A stretch of DNA of 64,000 bases from Protopterus annectens (Eukaryota; Chordata; Ceratodontiformes; Protopteridae). Positions 11,495 to 23,113 of this stretch are shown one piece after another. The stretch spans positions 921,613 through 985,612 of the forward strand of contig NC_056734.1 in assembly GCF_019279795.1 (NCBI RefSeq), read 5' to 3'. A program made the translations under genes and the position numbers. The notes below the pieces were generated by a model. That model saw only the letters and a program-made list of their open reading frames with translations. It ran no database searches and was not told the DNA's origin. Each line of letters starts with the position of its first letter. The first letter of the stretch is position 1.

Positions 11495-11941
11495 TTATTG
11501 GGTTGCAGAAGTGTGTGGGAGAGAATTATATTTGTGTTCACTGTGATAGGTGGGGCCAGGATTAGGGTGTATATCTTCTTGACGGATTGTGGTATATTGT
11601 GGAATTATGTATACTTGATTCTTGGAGAGGATTCTTGCACTTAATTTTGGTTTGGTTTGAGATGAAGTGAAGTTAATCAGCCTAAATCTGGAATAAAGAT
11701 GAGGGGCAATAATAAATAGGTTTGGTGTAATGTGTGGAGAGTGTAAAGAGAAAATATGGATAGGTGTTTGGGACAACGTTGGAGAGATATTGCTATATAT
11801 TGTTGAGTTGTGGCAGGATGAAAGATGACACAATAAGAGGAGAAGAATAGAAGATAAGCCAAAGAGTAGCATAATTAAGTGCATGAATCTGTATTTTATT
11901 GATGTCAAGTAGTTGGGAGGTAGCAATGATGAAGAAGACAA
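11495..11941 (-). pseudogene. LINE N-terminal segment with hydrophobic helix and 2A-like motif
   Basis: A 148-aa open segment. Residues about 19-42 form a strongly hydrophobic stretch (FMHLIMLLFGLSSILLLLL), like a signal anchor. A Ser/Pro/Thr-rich spacer follows, then E-D-I-H-P-N-P-G-P at about residues 122-130, and a stop shortly after. It lies directly upstream of the endonuclease. The plus-strand relative at 29939-30254 has the same order, so the arrangement belongs to the family. Function is inferred only. Confidence 0.7.
11552..11575 (-). other. 2A-like motif DIHPNPGP
   Basis: These eight codons match the ribosome-skipping 2A consensus D-(V/I)-E-x-N-P-G-P except for His in place of Glu. 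Such sequences are known at the N-terminus of some CR1/L2-group ORF2 proteins. Whether this variant skips is unknown. Confidence 0.6.
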
Positions 11942-12299
11942 GAAGATGCAAGACAGTAGGAGATTCAGTGATGGTGGATTCTGAAAGCTAGAAGACGATA
12001 GGTAAGGAAAGAAGAATTTTCTACAAAAAAGAGAAGTAGGTTGTCCTGGTATCTTCTCTGGAATGTGAGGAATAGAGGGGTATTAAGGGCTAGAGTATAA
12101 TAATGTAGTCAGAATAAGAAGAAATGAGGGTTTATTTGGAAAAAGAAAAAGATACAATGTGGAATAGATAGGTAATTTATAACTGAGATCAATCCGTTTA
12201 TAGCCAGAACAAAGCAGTTAACAAAGAGATGCAAATAAAACAGGTTGTCATTTCCTGAGACTAAATAACTGTCACATGCAGTACAGAGTACTGGTCAGG

Positions 12300-14640
12300 G
12301 CCAGTGCTAGCAGTTTGGGGGCCACTAGCAAGTTTCATGCTGGAAACCCTTCCTAGAAGGATGTAAGGTATGACCATGTTGCTGCCGCTCCCCCTTCTCT
12401 TTACTTCAATCCTCAAAGTTTGCTAGAAAACCCAAACTGTTTTGATGGACAAATTACAAATATTAAGCAAACAGTCCGAAACAATCTCAAAGCCCCTACT
12501 TCTCCCCATCAATTTCTGAGCGCAATAATTCTGGACAAAAGTAAAAAAAAACAATAAAATAAAAAGGACAAAGACATAAGATTAGAGATTTAAAACACAG
12601 TCCTTATGAACTAATACATATTTTGGAATAGATTTTGCAGTAGCACGCGTTGTGTGAATTCACATTTTTTGTGAGGAACAGACCAAAAATACCAGGCAAA
12701 AGTCTTGATATTAGGCAACATTCTCACAGCGCCCACCCCCTCCTAACATCTCAGCACAGTTCTAGACAAAGCCAAAAATAATCATAGAACAAAGGCATAA
12801 CATCAGGATAGCTTTAAATATTGCTATTATAAACTAATGTCTTCTTCTTCTTTTGGCTTTTCCCGGTTAGGGGTCGGCACATTGGATCACCTGTCCACTT
12901 ATGATTAGCAGTGGAGATTTATGGTGTTAAGTTGCCAGCCCGACGCCCAACCACTTAATTCAAAACTCAAAAGTCAACTTAGCTAAAAGAAAAAAGCAAT
13001 CAAACTTTGATAAATATGGTTAAAGCCAGCTCATAATCTAGCAATGAAGCTTATAGTTGTAGCAACCATGTCCACAATTCTTGACCTAATAATTTTAGAA
13101 ATCTTCTAACAAGCTACAACAAACCAGGAGCAATTAATGTATTAGTATGAAATAGAATATCAATGCATTCTGCAGAATTCTCAAAGCCCCTAACCCCCCC
13201 AAGTGGCTTAGCACAATAATTCGAGACAAAGCCAAAATTAATTGTAGAGCAAAGACATAACATTAGTGATAATAAAACAGTTTTAAATTTATACAGATAA
13301 TATAACAAGTTTAGCATTGCTGTGCATTACAATAATGGCTGTGCATTCTATATTCTTACAACCCCTCCCCCAACCTTTCAGCACAAGAATTCTGGACAAA
13401 GCAAGAAAATATAGAACAAATGCTAAACATCAGGGAAATCTTTTAAAAATGCTTTTATAAAGTTACAAAAATGACAGAATGGGTTTTTCTATAATTTGTT
13501 ATTATTTTACTTCAATCCTCAAAGTTTTGTTAGAAAAACAAATTGTTTTCAGGGACAGATTATAAATGTCAAGCAAATAGTTGACAGTATTCTCAGCACC
13601 CATACCCCCATCAGCAACCTCTCAGCACAGTAGGTCTGGACAAACAAAAATAAGTAAATAAATAAAAAACAAGACAAATGCGTAACATTAGGGATTTAAA
13701 ACATTAGCCTTATGAACCAATAAAGATGGTAGATTAACAGATTTTGGACTGTTTGAATCAACATTTATGAGAAACAGACCAAATGTACCAGACAAACATT
13801 TGAATGCTATGCAAAATGTTCACAACCACTATCACCCTCCTAACTTCTGAGCACAAAAATTCTAGAGAACGCAAAAATGATTGCAGAACAAAGGCAGAAA
13901 ATCAGGGATAGTTTTAAATATTGCTGCTATAAATTTAGGAAAATTTGTAGAGCAGGGTTTGCATTAAAATTATACCTGTATATTCTGTAATATTCTCACA
14001 GCCCCTATCCCATCAATACCAATCTTTTAACACAATTCTGGACAAAGCAAACAAAAAAAAAAAAAAAAAAATCACAAGACAAATGCATATCACTGATTTA
14101 AAACACTTGTCTAATAAACTTATAAAGATGCTAGAATGGGTCTTACAGTAGCATGCATTACGTGAACTCAAGTTTTTTTTTTTTTTTTATGAGAGAGGAT
14201 AAAAATACCAGGCAGACATGAGGACATTCTGCAACATTCTTACAGCCCTACTCCCTTCCAAACCTCTCAGCGCAACAATTCTGGACAAAGCAAAAAATGA
14301 TCACAGAACAAAGGTATAGCATAAGAGATAGTTGGAAACATTGCTGATATAAACTAAAAAGTACTAGAATAACAGGGTTTGCATTAGTCCACATCAAAAC
14401 ATCTTCTGAAGCATTTTTACAGCCACAATCCCCCCACTACCAATCTTTCGGCACAATTCTGAACAAAGAAAAAAACAAAATAAAATATTAATATTCTTAT
14501 GCAGGACTGACTAAAATACTAGAATCTGGACATTAATCACAGACGAGCCCCACCCCCCCATTTCTTATTACAAGAAATCTGGACAAAGCTAAGATAGAAC
14601 TATTTAAACCACAGCCCCTCTCCACCACCCCACCACCCAA
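12300..14640. repeat. Degenerate dimeric satellite array
   Basis: About ten diverged monomers share the order 'cagcccct'-C-rich, 'cagcacaa.aattctggacaaag', 'agaacaaaggcataacatcagg' and 'tttaaa'. The 'cagcccct' landmark recurs near 12490, 12730, 13183, 13360, 13594, 13821, 14008, 14241, 14431 and 14605. Spacings alternate at roughly 235 and 185 bp, giving a dimer of about 420 bp. One type carries 'cttatgaac.aataaagatg', the other 'aaatattgctgctataaa'. A SINE piece breaks it at 12842-12952. It abuts the 5' side of the LINE at 8216-12100, but I cannot show it belongs to that element. Confidence 0.8.
12842..12952 (-). mobile_element. SINE tail fragment
   Basis: Homologous to the tail half of the SINE at 5495-5600 (cttttcccggttaggggtc, then 'cacctgtccact'). 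The tRNA-like head is missing, so this is a 5'-truncated insertion within the satellite. Confidence 0.8.
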
Positions 14641-14662
14641 CCTTCCAAAAATTCTGCAAGGG

Positions 14663-14667
14663 AAAAA

Positions 14668-14737
<70 letters not shown>
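14663..14737. repeat. poly-A followed by (TA)n
   Basis: About 22 A residues lead directly into a pure AT run from 14685 to 14737. It borders the left side of the hairpin-family element. Confidence 0.95.
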
Positions 14738-14739
<2 letters not shown>

Positions 14740-15106
14740 TTTACCTACATATGGTTGAATGCCATAATGTCTAATTATCATTTGGTCGAAAAATAACATC
14801 TAAACTCAAAATATTGAATGATCAAAACGTCTAAAATCATTTCATAGAAAAAGCTATGAGATCACCTCTACTATTTTGCAGGGGAGCCACATCCCCCCTG
14901 CACCCCCATGTGAGGGGCTCTGCACCCCCCCTACTTAAATATACCAACTCCGAGATCATACTACAGTGCAGAAATGGGCAAATTCGATATTTTTGACGTT
15001 GTGAGTTTAGACTAATTTTATTTCAACATTTTGATCATTCAATATAGTGTATTCAACCAATTCATTTTCAGCCATTTAGCATTCAACATTATGATGGTAC
15101 ACCATA
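14738..15106. mobile_element. Short hairpin-armed element, copy 1
   Basis: The core (about 14875-14985) has a GC-rich hairpin ('tgcaggggagcc...cccctgca') followed by 'acttaaatataccaactcc' and 'gagatca'. The same core is at 24300-24370, inverted at 47430-47510, and partly at 58040-58096. The outer arms are inverted copies of each other: about 26 bp around 'attgaatgatcaaaa' at 14810-14835 pairs with 15030-15055. (TA)n tracts border both sides. It has no coding capacity, so it is a non-autonomous element of unknown class. Confidence 0.65.
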
Positions 15107-15115
15107 CATATATAT

Positions 15116-15191
<76 letters not shown>
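15107..15191. repeat. (TA)n microsatellite
   Basis: About 85 bp of TA repeats with two TACA interruptions at the left edge, bordering the right side of the hairpin-family element. Confidence 0.95.
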
Positions 15192-15194
<3 letters not shown>

Positions 15195-18063
15195 CCTCAT
15201 CTCCCTGTGTTTTATTAACCCCCCCCCCAAAAAAAAAACTTAAACAAAGCAGCAACTTATCTTTTCTACGGTAGAAGGCTGCTACTAATTCACTGCTCAC
15301 TCTAAATGATTGCAGGTTAACCCCTGCTTACTACCTCACAGACCAGTTCAGGCCTTTTAATTTGTTCTTAAAAGGGCAGTTTTTTTAGACCATTTAAAAT
15401 TGCCCTTAAAAAAACAAGAGAAAGGAATGCTTGCTGCACACATCTTTTTAAAGGCAACTAACACAGGAAGTTGTTTACAAGGACCAGTCAGGTCCTTGCT
15501 TTCTCACTTCCTCAAAGTGAAAAAATAAATAAAACAAGCAACTTACTTGCATGTCTGCTTCAAGCAATCAGGTCCTTGCTTCACTGAAGCAGACCTGAAG
15601 GCAAATAAAAAAAGTTTTGGTAGTGCCACGAATTGTGAGATGCAGCCATGCAATCAAGTCGGCCATAACCAGAACCAGGCAAGCAGGAAGGGGAAACTCT
15701 CAACCACCGGTGCACAAGTTGGCTGTATCAATGGGGGCCCTTGTATGCAGGGAGATAATTGATGGCCCCTTGCAGCCTCAGGTTCAATGGGTGCCTAACT
15801 CCTGCTATGCTACTGATGAAGCAAAAGGGGGATAATGGCAAACTTTGTAAGAGGTCCTTAGAGTGCAATGACTATTTCAAATAGAATTGCATGTATGTAT
15901 TTTTGGTAACCTTCAGGTTTACTGACCATTATATGAAACTGTTTTGTGGCCCTAGTACTGTATGAGTATTGGGTGTGCTTTTTCAGTTTAAGCACTGCTT
16001 TCTTCTGTTTCCTATGGAAGGTTTTTCACACTTCAGGTGATGCAACTGTTGCTATACCTCTGTAAGTGTTCTAGGTCACTGTCTCAGAGTTGGGATCCCA
16101 TGAATTTCACTCCTTCTTCCCTGTTGTCTGTTTTCAACAGGCAGTCACATTTACTCATTGAAGAAACAAGATGTCTGTATAATCAGTTCATTTGTTCGGC
16201 ATGACAACTCCTACTGTGCTACCTTTTTCAAGTATGAGTCATTGTTATTCATCTCGATTCACAGCTTATACTTATCCAGTTCCTAAGGCACTGGTTTAAT
16301 TTTTTTACTTTAAGCAATGTTGTTACCATGGACTACTTCTTGGAGTCATTGTGTCTGCCCTGCACTTTGAAGCTATAGCAAAGCTGGTTAAAAGAAAGTT
16401 GCCCTTTGTAGCTGAATGCAAACTACTGCACCCTTTTTCTTTTGATACCTCCCCACTATCTTTTGATAGAGTACTCATGCTGCTTGGGTACATTCCAACT
16501 AGGTTTCGTCATCACATTTCAGGATATTTCCTGTCCAGGCAGGTTATCACTTTCCAGCTCGATCTCAGCATTAACAGTTAAAAACATCCAATTTGAAATA
16601 AAGCATACTGGTGTGTTATAAATAAAGCATAGTGACACTCATCCACAAACCGTTCACAAACAACTTTCTACTGTTATTTTGTCACTGAATGCACTGTTTG
16701 TTGAAGGACCTCTGGCATTCTTTGGTAATATGATACATGGTGATGAAATGCCCATGGCACTAAACTGCTTGGCACGGATGACTTCTCCAGTAAAATTTCA
16801 TACCTATTATTTGGAAAATGAAGAAAGTTGTAACTGTTGATCTGCAATGAGTGTAGCAGGTTATTAATTTTGCTGTGATTTGATTACCCTGACATCAAAA
16901 GAATACTGCTACTGTTGCTGTGTTGGAGAGTGATATTATGTTTGTGTTGGCCCTGCTTGGCTTATCGTTATGGAAATTGTGGCTCTGGCTGTTGTAGACT
17001 ATAGGATTATACTGTTTTTTTTATGTCAAACCAGTTTAGCAGATTGTGGTGAAGGAACCTGTGTGTATCAGCTGCCATGACATAGTACCTAATGCTTATC
17101 AGAAGTATACATTTGCATTTCTGTATGTTCTCAAAGTCTCTCTGTGGCTGTTCCCTCCCTTGGTTGATATTATATGCAATGCAGTCAGTGCTAGTAGGAT
17201 AATCTAGAAAAGCAAAAATCAAATGCAGCTTAAGGTAAAAAGTAGAGAAGCAGTCGTTTGTGCAGAGAGGCAAACTTTTATTCTAGCACTAGACAAAGAA
17301 CTTTGAGGTGACATACTCTTAGAGGGATAAATAACCATTCATATTCTAAATCAAAGGTTGCCAGTGCATATTTTTGTTTAATCCTTTGGGGAAAGGGTAC
17401 CAAAGTTTAGTATAAATACAGCTTCTAAATATTTTAACACAGGGATGTATCTAGTAGAGGGCTGTATACATGTCATCCTGTCATGATAAAAAAAATAAAA
17501 TAAAATCTAAAAGAAGGCTAATCTCCATGATGTGTAATGTTGAACTATTGGCCATTATCACTGTCAGAGTCTCTTAAATGTGTCTCTATTATTTTATGTA
17601 TTAATGTTATGCTTTTTTCCAGTATTAAAAGGACATGCACAAACAAGTCATGCAGTAAATTACATATGAATATGAATTCAAAAAAATGTTTTGCAATAAA
17701 CAGGTTTATTGATTTTTCAGCATATTGTATGGTGTACTCTACTCTTTGTTGTATAACATCCCTCGGTGTAATATTGAAATGGAAAAAATGTGGATATAAA
17801 AAGTAAATAATAAAAAAGCCATGCCCTTCAGACCACCTTACCCAAACCACACCTTGCCCTCAAATACCCCAGATATGGAAATAGCTCAGACCTCAAATTG
17901 CTGGATACCAGGTGCCTTAGAGAAGCATATGTGCAGGTATACACAGAAAAAAATGATTGCAATTAAAACCTACAGGACAGTTTGGGGACAAGTGTCCCTA
18001 CATGTCATAATGGGGAATAGTTTGATGCTGTGAAACATAAACAAGAAAGTGCGTGTGCATGCA
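15192..18063. other. No recognised feature
   Basis: Nearly 3 kb without a recognisable gene or element. A 76-aa plus-strand open segment at 16351-16581 and a 71-aa one at 15547-15762 have no motifs I can name. They could be relics of unknown elements. Confidence 0.4.
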
Positions 18064-18076
18064 TGCACACACACGT

Positions 18077-18170
<94 letters not shown>
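18064..18170. repeat. (AC)n microsatellite
   Basis: Pure from 18080 to 18170, with an imperfect start containing ACGTGCGC. Confidence 0.97.
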
Positions 18171-18173
<3 letters not shown>

Positions 18174-19289
18174 TCAATGCTTCAGCCTAGCCATGCAATC
18201 TTGACAACAGACCATAGAATAGTTTCTTTAGAAGGCAATTTATGAACATGCTAAGGAGAATTCCACTGCAGATCACTTAAGCACAGCAGATGCACACAAG
18301 TGGATGATAGATTGAGAGACAATCTTAGACGCCACCAGATAGGGTGTACCAAATACACACCAATTTGTTTTTCTGAGCAATAAGCATCTGAATGAGAATT
18401 GCTCCAGAGCATTAAACAAATATGGCTAAGCAGCAGACACTTTCAGTCTAGTTTGGACAGGTCTGTTTTTTATGTTTTCCCTCCTATGCCCTTACACACC
18501 AGGCTAGTTCATAAGTTGGAGGAGAAGAGGACAGAAGTTGTCCTGTTTGCCCCATTATTGCTCAGTCAGGACTTGTTGTTCCATCTGATTGAGATAGCAA
18601 AGGAGAAACCTTGACTGTTGCCTCATATAAACCAGCTGGAGCAGTGCAGGAGATCTATAGCAGTTTGGAAGATGTGACTCTCGTTTTCTTTGGATTCCTG
18701 TTTTTCTGACTTATGTTGCTAAAAATAATGAGGAAAGGTAGAAGGCTAAGTAAAAGGAAATCATGCCTAGCTAAATGAAAATGAATTCACCTTCTGCTGC
18801 AAAAGGCGGATCGGCACCTAAAACAAGTGGATGGTCCCAGTGGTTCTCCAGCATCTGCCTGAGCCATTTTCTTCAGGTTTAGATTATGCTTCTGTGAAGC
18901 AAATCTCTTACAGTTATTGTCTGTAAACTCATCACTGGTGTCTGGACACCTAATGACGCAGTTGCTGGAGAGCATACTACTACTTATTAAGCCTTCCAGA
19001 AAGAGACTGGCCCAACATGGCTGCTGCATTTTAAGTTGGACAAACTGATCTTATCTCCATTTGAACCAGCTTCTTTTGCACCTTAAAATTCCTTACTTGG
19101 AAAACAATTTTCCTGATAGTGGTCACTTTTGCTAAAAGAGTTCATGGACTACAACACCTCATGTGGACAGGGAGAGCCTGTGCACTAACCCGTCCTTTAT
19201 CCTAAAATTCACTGCAGAAGTAGCACAAAAACCAAGCTGTTCTTCTTCCCCCTAATCTCCAGAATAAGATGGAAGGGATTCTGTACTCC
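18171..19289. other. No recognised feature; short cysteine-containing ORF
   Basis: A minus-strand open segment (18787-19029, 80 aa) ends in C-F-R-C-R-S-A-F-C-S-R-R, a weak cysteine pattern. I recognise no family. It lies beside the LTR-like repeat at 19290, so it could be element-derived, but nothing proves that. Confidence 0.35.
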
Positions 19290-19754
19290 GTAGATGTGTA
19301 TAGGCTGACCAAGTAAAACATGTTGTGACCCTTTGATCTAAAGTCGGCTCCAGCCTGTCTAGATGAAGACATTCTTTCTATTGTTTTAACCAAGAGTTAA
19401 ATTGCTAGATTTAAACATGCAAATGTATTTTTATTGCTCTGCTTCCTGACCAGCTGCAAGACAACAAAAGGAGATGTTAAGAATGCAAATGTAGTTTATG
19501 TTAGCCTGGGAACCCAGGGAAGTGTGAAGAATGATGTAATGGGAATGAGGAATTTGATTTTAAAAACATAGAGAATCAGAGGCCATTAAGCATTTTTGTC
19601 CTGACCATCCAACTCATCAGCACTCTGCCTGTGTTCTATATGTAAGTTTATCTTAGACTTGTGTTTTCTCTTAGAAATAGCTAGAAACTAGAAAGTGTTT
19701 TTCTGTGATGTCAGAACTGCACTACTGAATTATTTTAAGTATTTCTGTGAGATC

Positions 19755-19852
19755 TCTGAACTCTTGACTAGCACTGTGTAGTAAGAAGTATTGTCTTGTG
19801 TTTTCTGAACTCTTGACTAGCACTGTGTAGTAAGAAGTATTGTCTTGTGTTT
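19755..19852. repeat. Perfect 49-bp tandem duplication
   Basis: 19755-19803 and 19804-19852 are identical, beginning 'tctgaactcttgactagc'. Copy B has one unit at the matching place, so the duplication arose in copy A. Confidence 0.93.
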
Positions 19853-19936
19853 TTACTATTTATTATTAAATATTTTAAAGCCTTTCAACTCTGGCTGTTT
19901 TGTGTAGAGATAAGTTAAGCTCTAAGAGTACATTGC

Positions 19937-20068
<132 letters not shown>

Positions 20069-20784
20069 TGTACCAAGTCACTCTAATAATCCTTGACTGT
20101 TTAGTTATACTACCAATTGGATAATAATATTGCACAGTAATAATTGGACACCCTTTTAAGGGCCTTTGAGTAGCTGATAAATATTAGTTTGGTGTTGGCA
20201 GTGATTTCTACCATATAGTCTGGGTAAAAGGGGCACAGCTGGAGGACCTGTGCCAGCCTTCCCAGGAGTGTCTGTGTGGTTGTATAAACTCTTATCTGAA
20301 AGTGTGTGTGTGTCAGCTACTTGGCAGGGACACAAAGCACTGGTTGGACAGACAGGGTCCTGGAGATTTTAGCTTGCCCAGCTGGCTGATATCCAAACCC
20401 TATAGCTGTGCCAGTGGGAAGTCTTATTGGGGACCTGGAGAGCAATGGAGCGGCCAGCCCCAGACTGACTGTGATCTCTGTGTGCTCTTAAAGGAAATTG
20501 CACTTTCTGTGTGTATTTCTTATCCTTTCTCTTATATGAAATGCCCCTTACTGGGGTTAGTGGTGAGGATTGAGGCTCCTTGATTGTTGGGCCAGGGCAC
20601 AGGCATCATAGATAGTGCCATGCCTTTGATCTTTTGTGGTACATGCAAGTCATCTTGAATCAGACCAGCATCTGAGGCAGAGGAGGAGCTTGGCTCACAA
20701 GCTCTGAAAGTGGGGTCTAGTTATGATGCAGATGACTAACATGCAATGTGTCAGTGCCTGTGGTGCAATGTTTAAGGGAGTTTG

Positions 20785-21005
20785 ACACCGGCATGATGGT
20801 TAAAGTGTTTACTTCTCAGACACAAGGTACAGAATTTGATTCTCTTCTTTGAAAAGGAAACTGCCTAGGTTTCAAATGGCCTGCAGGGGTAACTAGCCTA
20901 GTAATTGCCTGTGAAGTGGCTGCCATAATGTGGCACAGAGAATGTCAGCAGTGGTGTGAGTGGACCTCTGTGGGTAGTACATAGTACAGAGAATTGTAGC
21001 AGTAG
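20785..21005 (+). mobile_element. Possible tRNA-headed SINE
   Basis: 'ggcatgatggttaaagtg' resembles a polymerase III A box, and 'ggtacagaatttgattctc' about 35 bp later resembles a decayed B box. Together they look like the head of a tRNA-derived SINE. I see no clear tail or target duplication. Confidence 0.45.
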
Positions 21006-22413
21006 TAGTTTTGTTTTAGAAATTTGTTTCATGAATTATCTCTGCTGACACACAGAGATAAGTCCCTGACTGCTATTCAGGTGGTCTATATGTAAATAGG
21101 GACTTGATCAGCTGTTAGAGTTGGTACAGGGGAGAGGAATGTGCAGGCATCACCTATTTGCACCTTTGTGGATGATTGGTTGAATCATTATATGATTGTA
21201 TCACTTGGCCATTCTTTGACTTCCTGGTGGGAAATTGAGCTCAGAAGTATGTTAGATCTAGGCATGAGGACACAGTTTTGGGTATGCTATGGGTGTGCTA
21301 TGCTACTTTCAGTGATGTGGCATTGTTGCTCCTAGATCCAGCCTAATAGAGACAGACTACTTAGGGTTTCTTGTCTTTTCTTTTTTTATTTTAATTTCCT
21401 TCTCAGGTGAAAACATCCATCATATTTCTCAATAGTTCACAATTTTACACAATATCTCCATGTTTGAATCATATTATTGGTCTTGTCCTTGTCAATTTTT
21501 GTAATAGAATCTTATTACATGAAAGAAAGAGAAGTTCTTAACATCATACCTCTCTGATAGCTTTTTTCAGGAGCTAATCTCGCAGCAAGGGCATTCAAGA
21601 TGTGCATCACAGTTGTAGGGCCTGCCTTAGTATCACATTATTCTGGGACGGTGCCACAACCCTACACAGTGTCGGTTAGTCTACTGAGCTTCATAACATG
21701 TATGTACAGCAGTATTTCATCAGTGAGCTGTACGAACATAGCTGGGATGCAAGGCAGTACCTTCTAGAAGTGTGTCCCTATGGATACATAGTATCTTTCA
21801 GTCACTTCCTAGGAGTGTGTTCCTATTGATACGTAGTATCTTTCAGTCATCCATAGGTACAGCTGTTATACTATTTGCCCTGAAAGAGTTTCTCCAGCAT
21901 CCATTCATGACCTTGTAATTTTATTATTATGTAACAATTCATGTTGGCTGTGTGACATGCCTTAGAGGGTTTTGCAATAGAAGAAAATCTTGTGAGCAGC
22001 ATCCCTGCAATGCCTAGTACTTGTACAGGAAATATCATAAAAATACCAGCTGAACAATATGAAGGACTGCAAACTTAATTCTATAGATTTATGTGTAAAC
22101 TCCTGAACTACCTGAGTAAGATATGCATTGATAAAGGTGGTGTGGTGGTGTAAAGGTACCCTTGCTGTCTCTGGTGGAGCTCTGTGACGTATGCTGCTGT
22201 GAAGTAACCCAGGTGGCTTTGGTTGTCAAGTCATTGAAGATGGCATCTGGAAGTTGTCCTTTGGTCATTTCTTGCTGGAGTTCATTTTTTTAAGTCCATA
22301 TATCTGATAAGGTATCTGACTAGATCAAAATCCATGTCTTCTGTTGAAAAGAAGGTTATAACCACTTATGGATTTGACTATGCACATCTTTCTGAAGGAG
22401 TTTTGATTCTACC
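21006..22413. other. No recognised gene; short tandem repeat inside
   Basis: A diverged tandem duplication of about 46 bp lies at 21761-21855 (unit around 'gatacatagtatctttcagtca'). Nothing else is recognised. Confidence 0.5.
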
Positions 22414-22428
22414 CATATTTCAAGAGTA

Positions 22429-23098
22429 ACCACAAATAAAATCCAATTGCAGGCAAAGTACACAATGCGAATCCAATAAAACCATGAAAGGTGCACTGAA
22501 AGTGACCCAGTAAAGCCACGGACGAAGGCAACCAGTATATGTAACGTTTTATCAAAGAAAAATTCACACTAAAAACACTCCATCTCCATTAACGCTGTTT
22601 GAAAATCCATTTCCGTTTCATCACACTTCATCAGATGTAGGTTAGAGTGAAAGACAGCCCTTTTATATACAATCAAACCTTGTAAGTTTTTTTCTGCTGT
22701 AACAAATCCCTGAGCGTTATTTTTTTTTATTTTGTTATGCTTTTTTTTTTACATTTTTTTTTCTGTCTCTCCAGTAGAGTGATTGAGCTCAATCACTCTA
22801 CTGGAGAGACAGAAAAAAAAAACAAAACAAAGCATAACAAAAAAAAAATAAAAAAAATAACAATGCTCAGGGATTTGTTACAGCAGAAAAAAACTTACAA
22901 GGTTTGATTGTATATAAAAGGGCTGCCTTTCACTCTAACCCACATCTCATGAAGTGTGATGAAACGAAAACGAATTTTCAAACAGCATTAATGGAAATGA
23001 AATGTTTTTAGTGTGAATTTTTCTTTAATAAAACATTACATATACTGGTTGCCTTCATCCGTGGCTTTATTGGGTTGTTTCAGTGCACCTTTCGTGGT
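22429..23098. mobile_element. Large palindromic element with 15-bp TSD, possible Penelope-like
   Basis: Arms of about 308 bp are inverted copies with almost no spacer. The centre is 22787/22788 within 'gattgagctcaatc', and the arms run outward to about 22483 and 23098. The left side has about 55 extra bp (22429-22482). A perfect 15-bp direct repeat, catatttcaagagta, flanks the whole at 22414-22428 and 23099-23113. The inner part of each arm encodes, on the strand away from the centre, CTGATGA-N8-GAAAC or CTCATGA-N8-GAAAC, the invariant core of hammerhead ribozymes. Penelope-like elements carry such ribozymes and often have inverted partial copies. The class assignment is inference. Confidence 0.6.
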
Positions 23099-23113
23099 CA
23101 TATTTCAAGAGTA

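Larger units (their letters stand above)
8216..12100 (-). mobile_element. L2/CR1-like LINE, near full length, decayed
   Basis: Read on the reverse strand, this has a hydrophobic N-terminal segment, a 2A-like motif (11552-11575), an EEP endonuclease (about 10590-11480), a reverse transcriptase (about 9300-10500) and a C-terminal region (8873-9294). The 3' end has the 'gggcctctgctgaaaatgg' block and a short A/T-rich tail at 8216-8250. The same 3' block occurs at 28505, 30705, 36900 and 60290, so one family amplified repeatedly. Many frameshifts and stops mark it as an old copy. The 5' boundary is approximate. Confidence 0.85.

Noticed and set aside
12300-14640. CRISPR or LTR array
   Set aside because: The monomers are contiguous, diverged and without unique spacers, so satellite fits better.
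14533-15300. Tyr-Ile repeat ORFs
   Set aside because: Translations of (TA)n tracts.
16351-16581. 76-aa ORF as a domesticated transposase piece
   Set aside because: No catalytic or DNA-binding motif visible, and only a vague resemblance.
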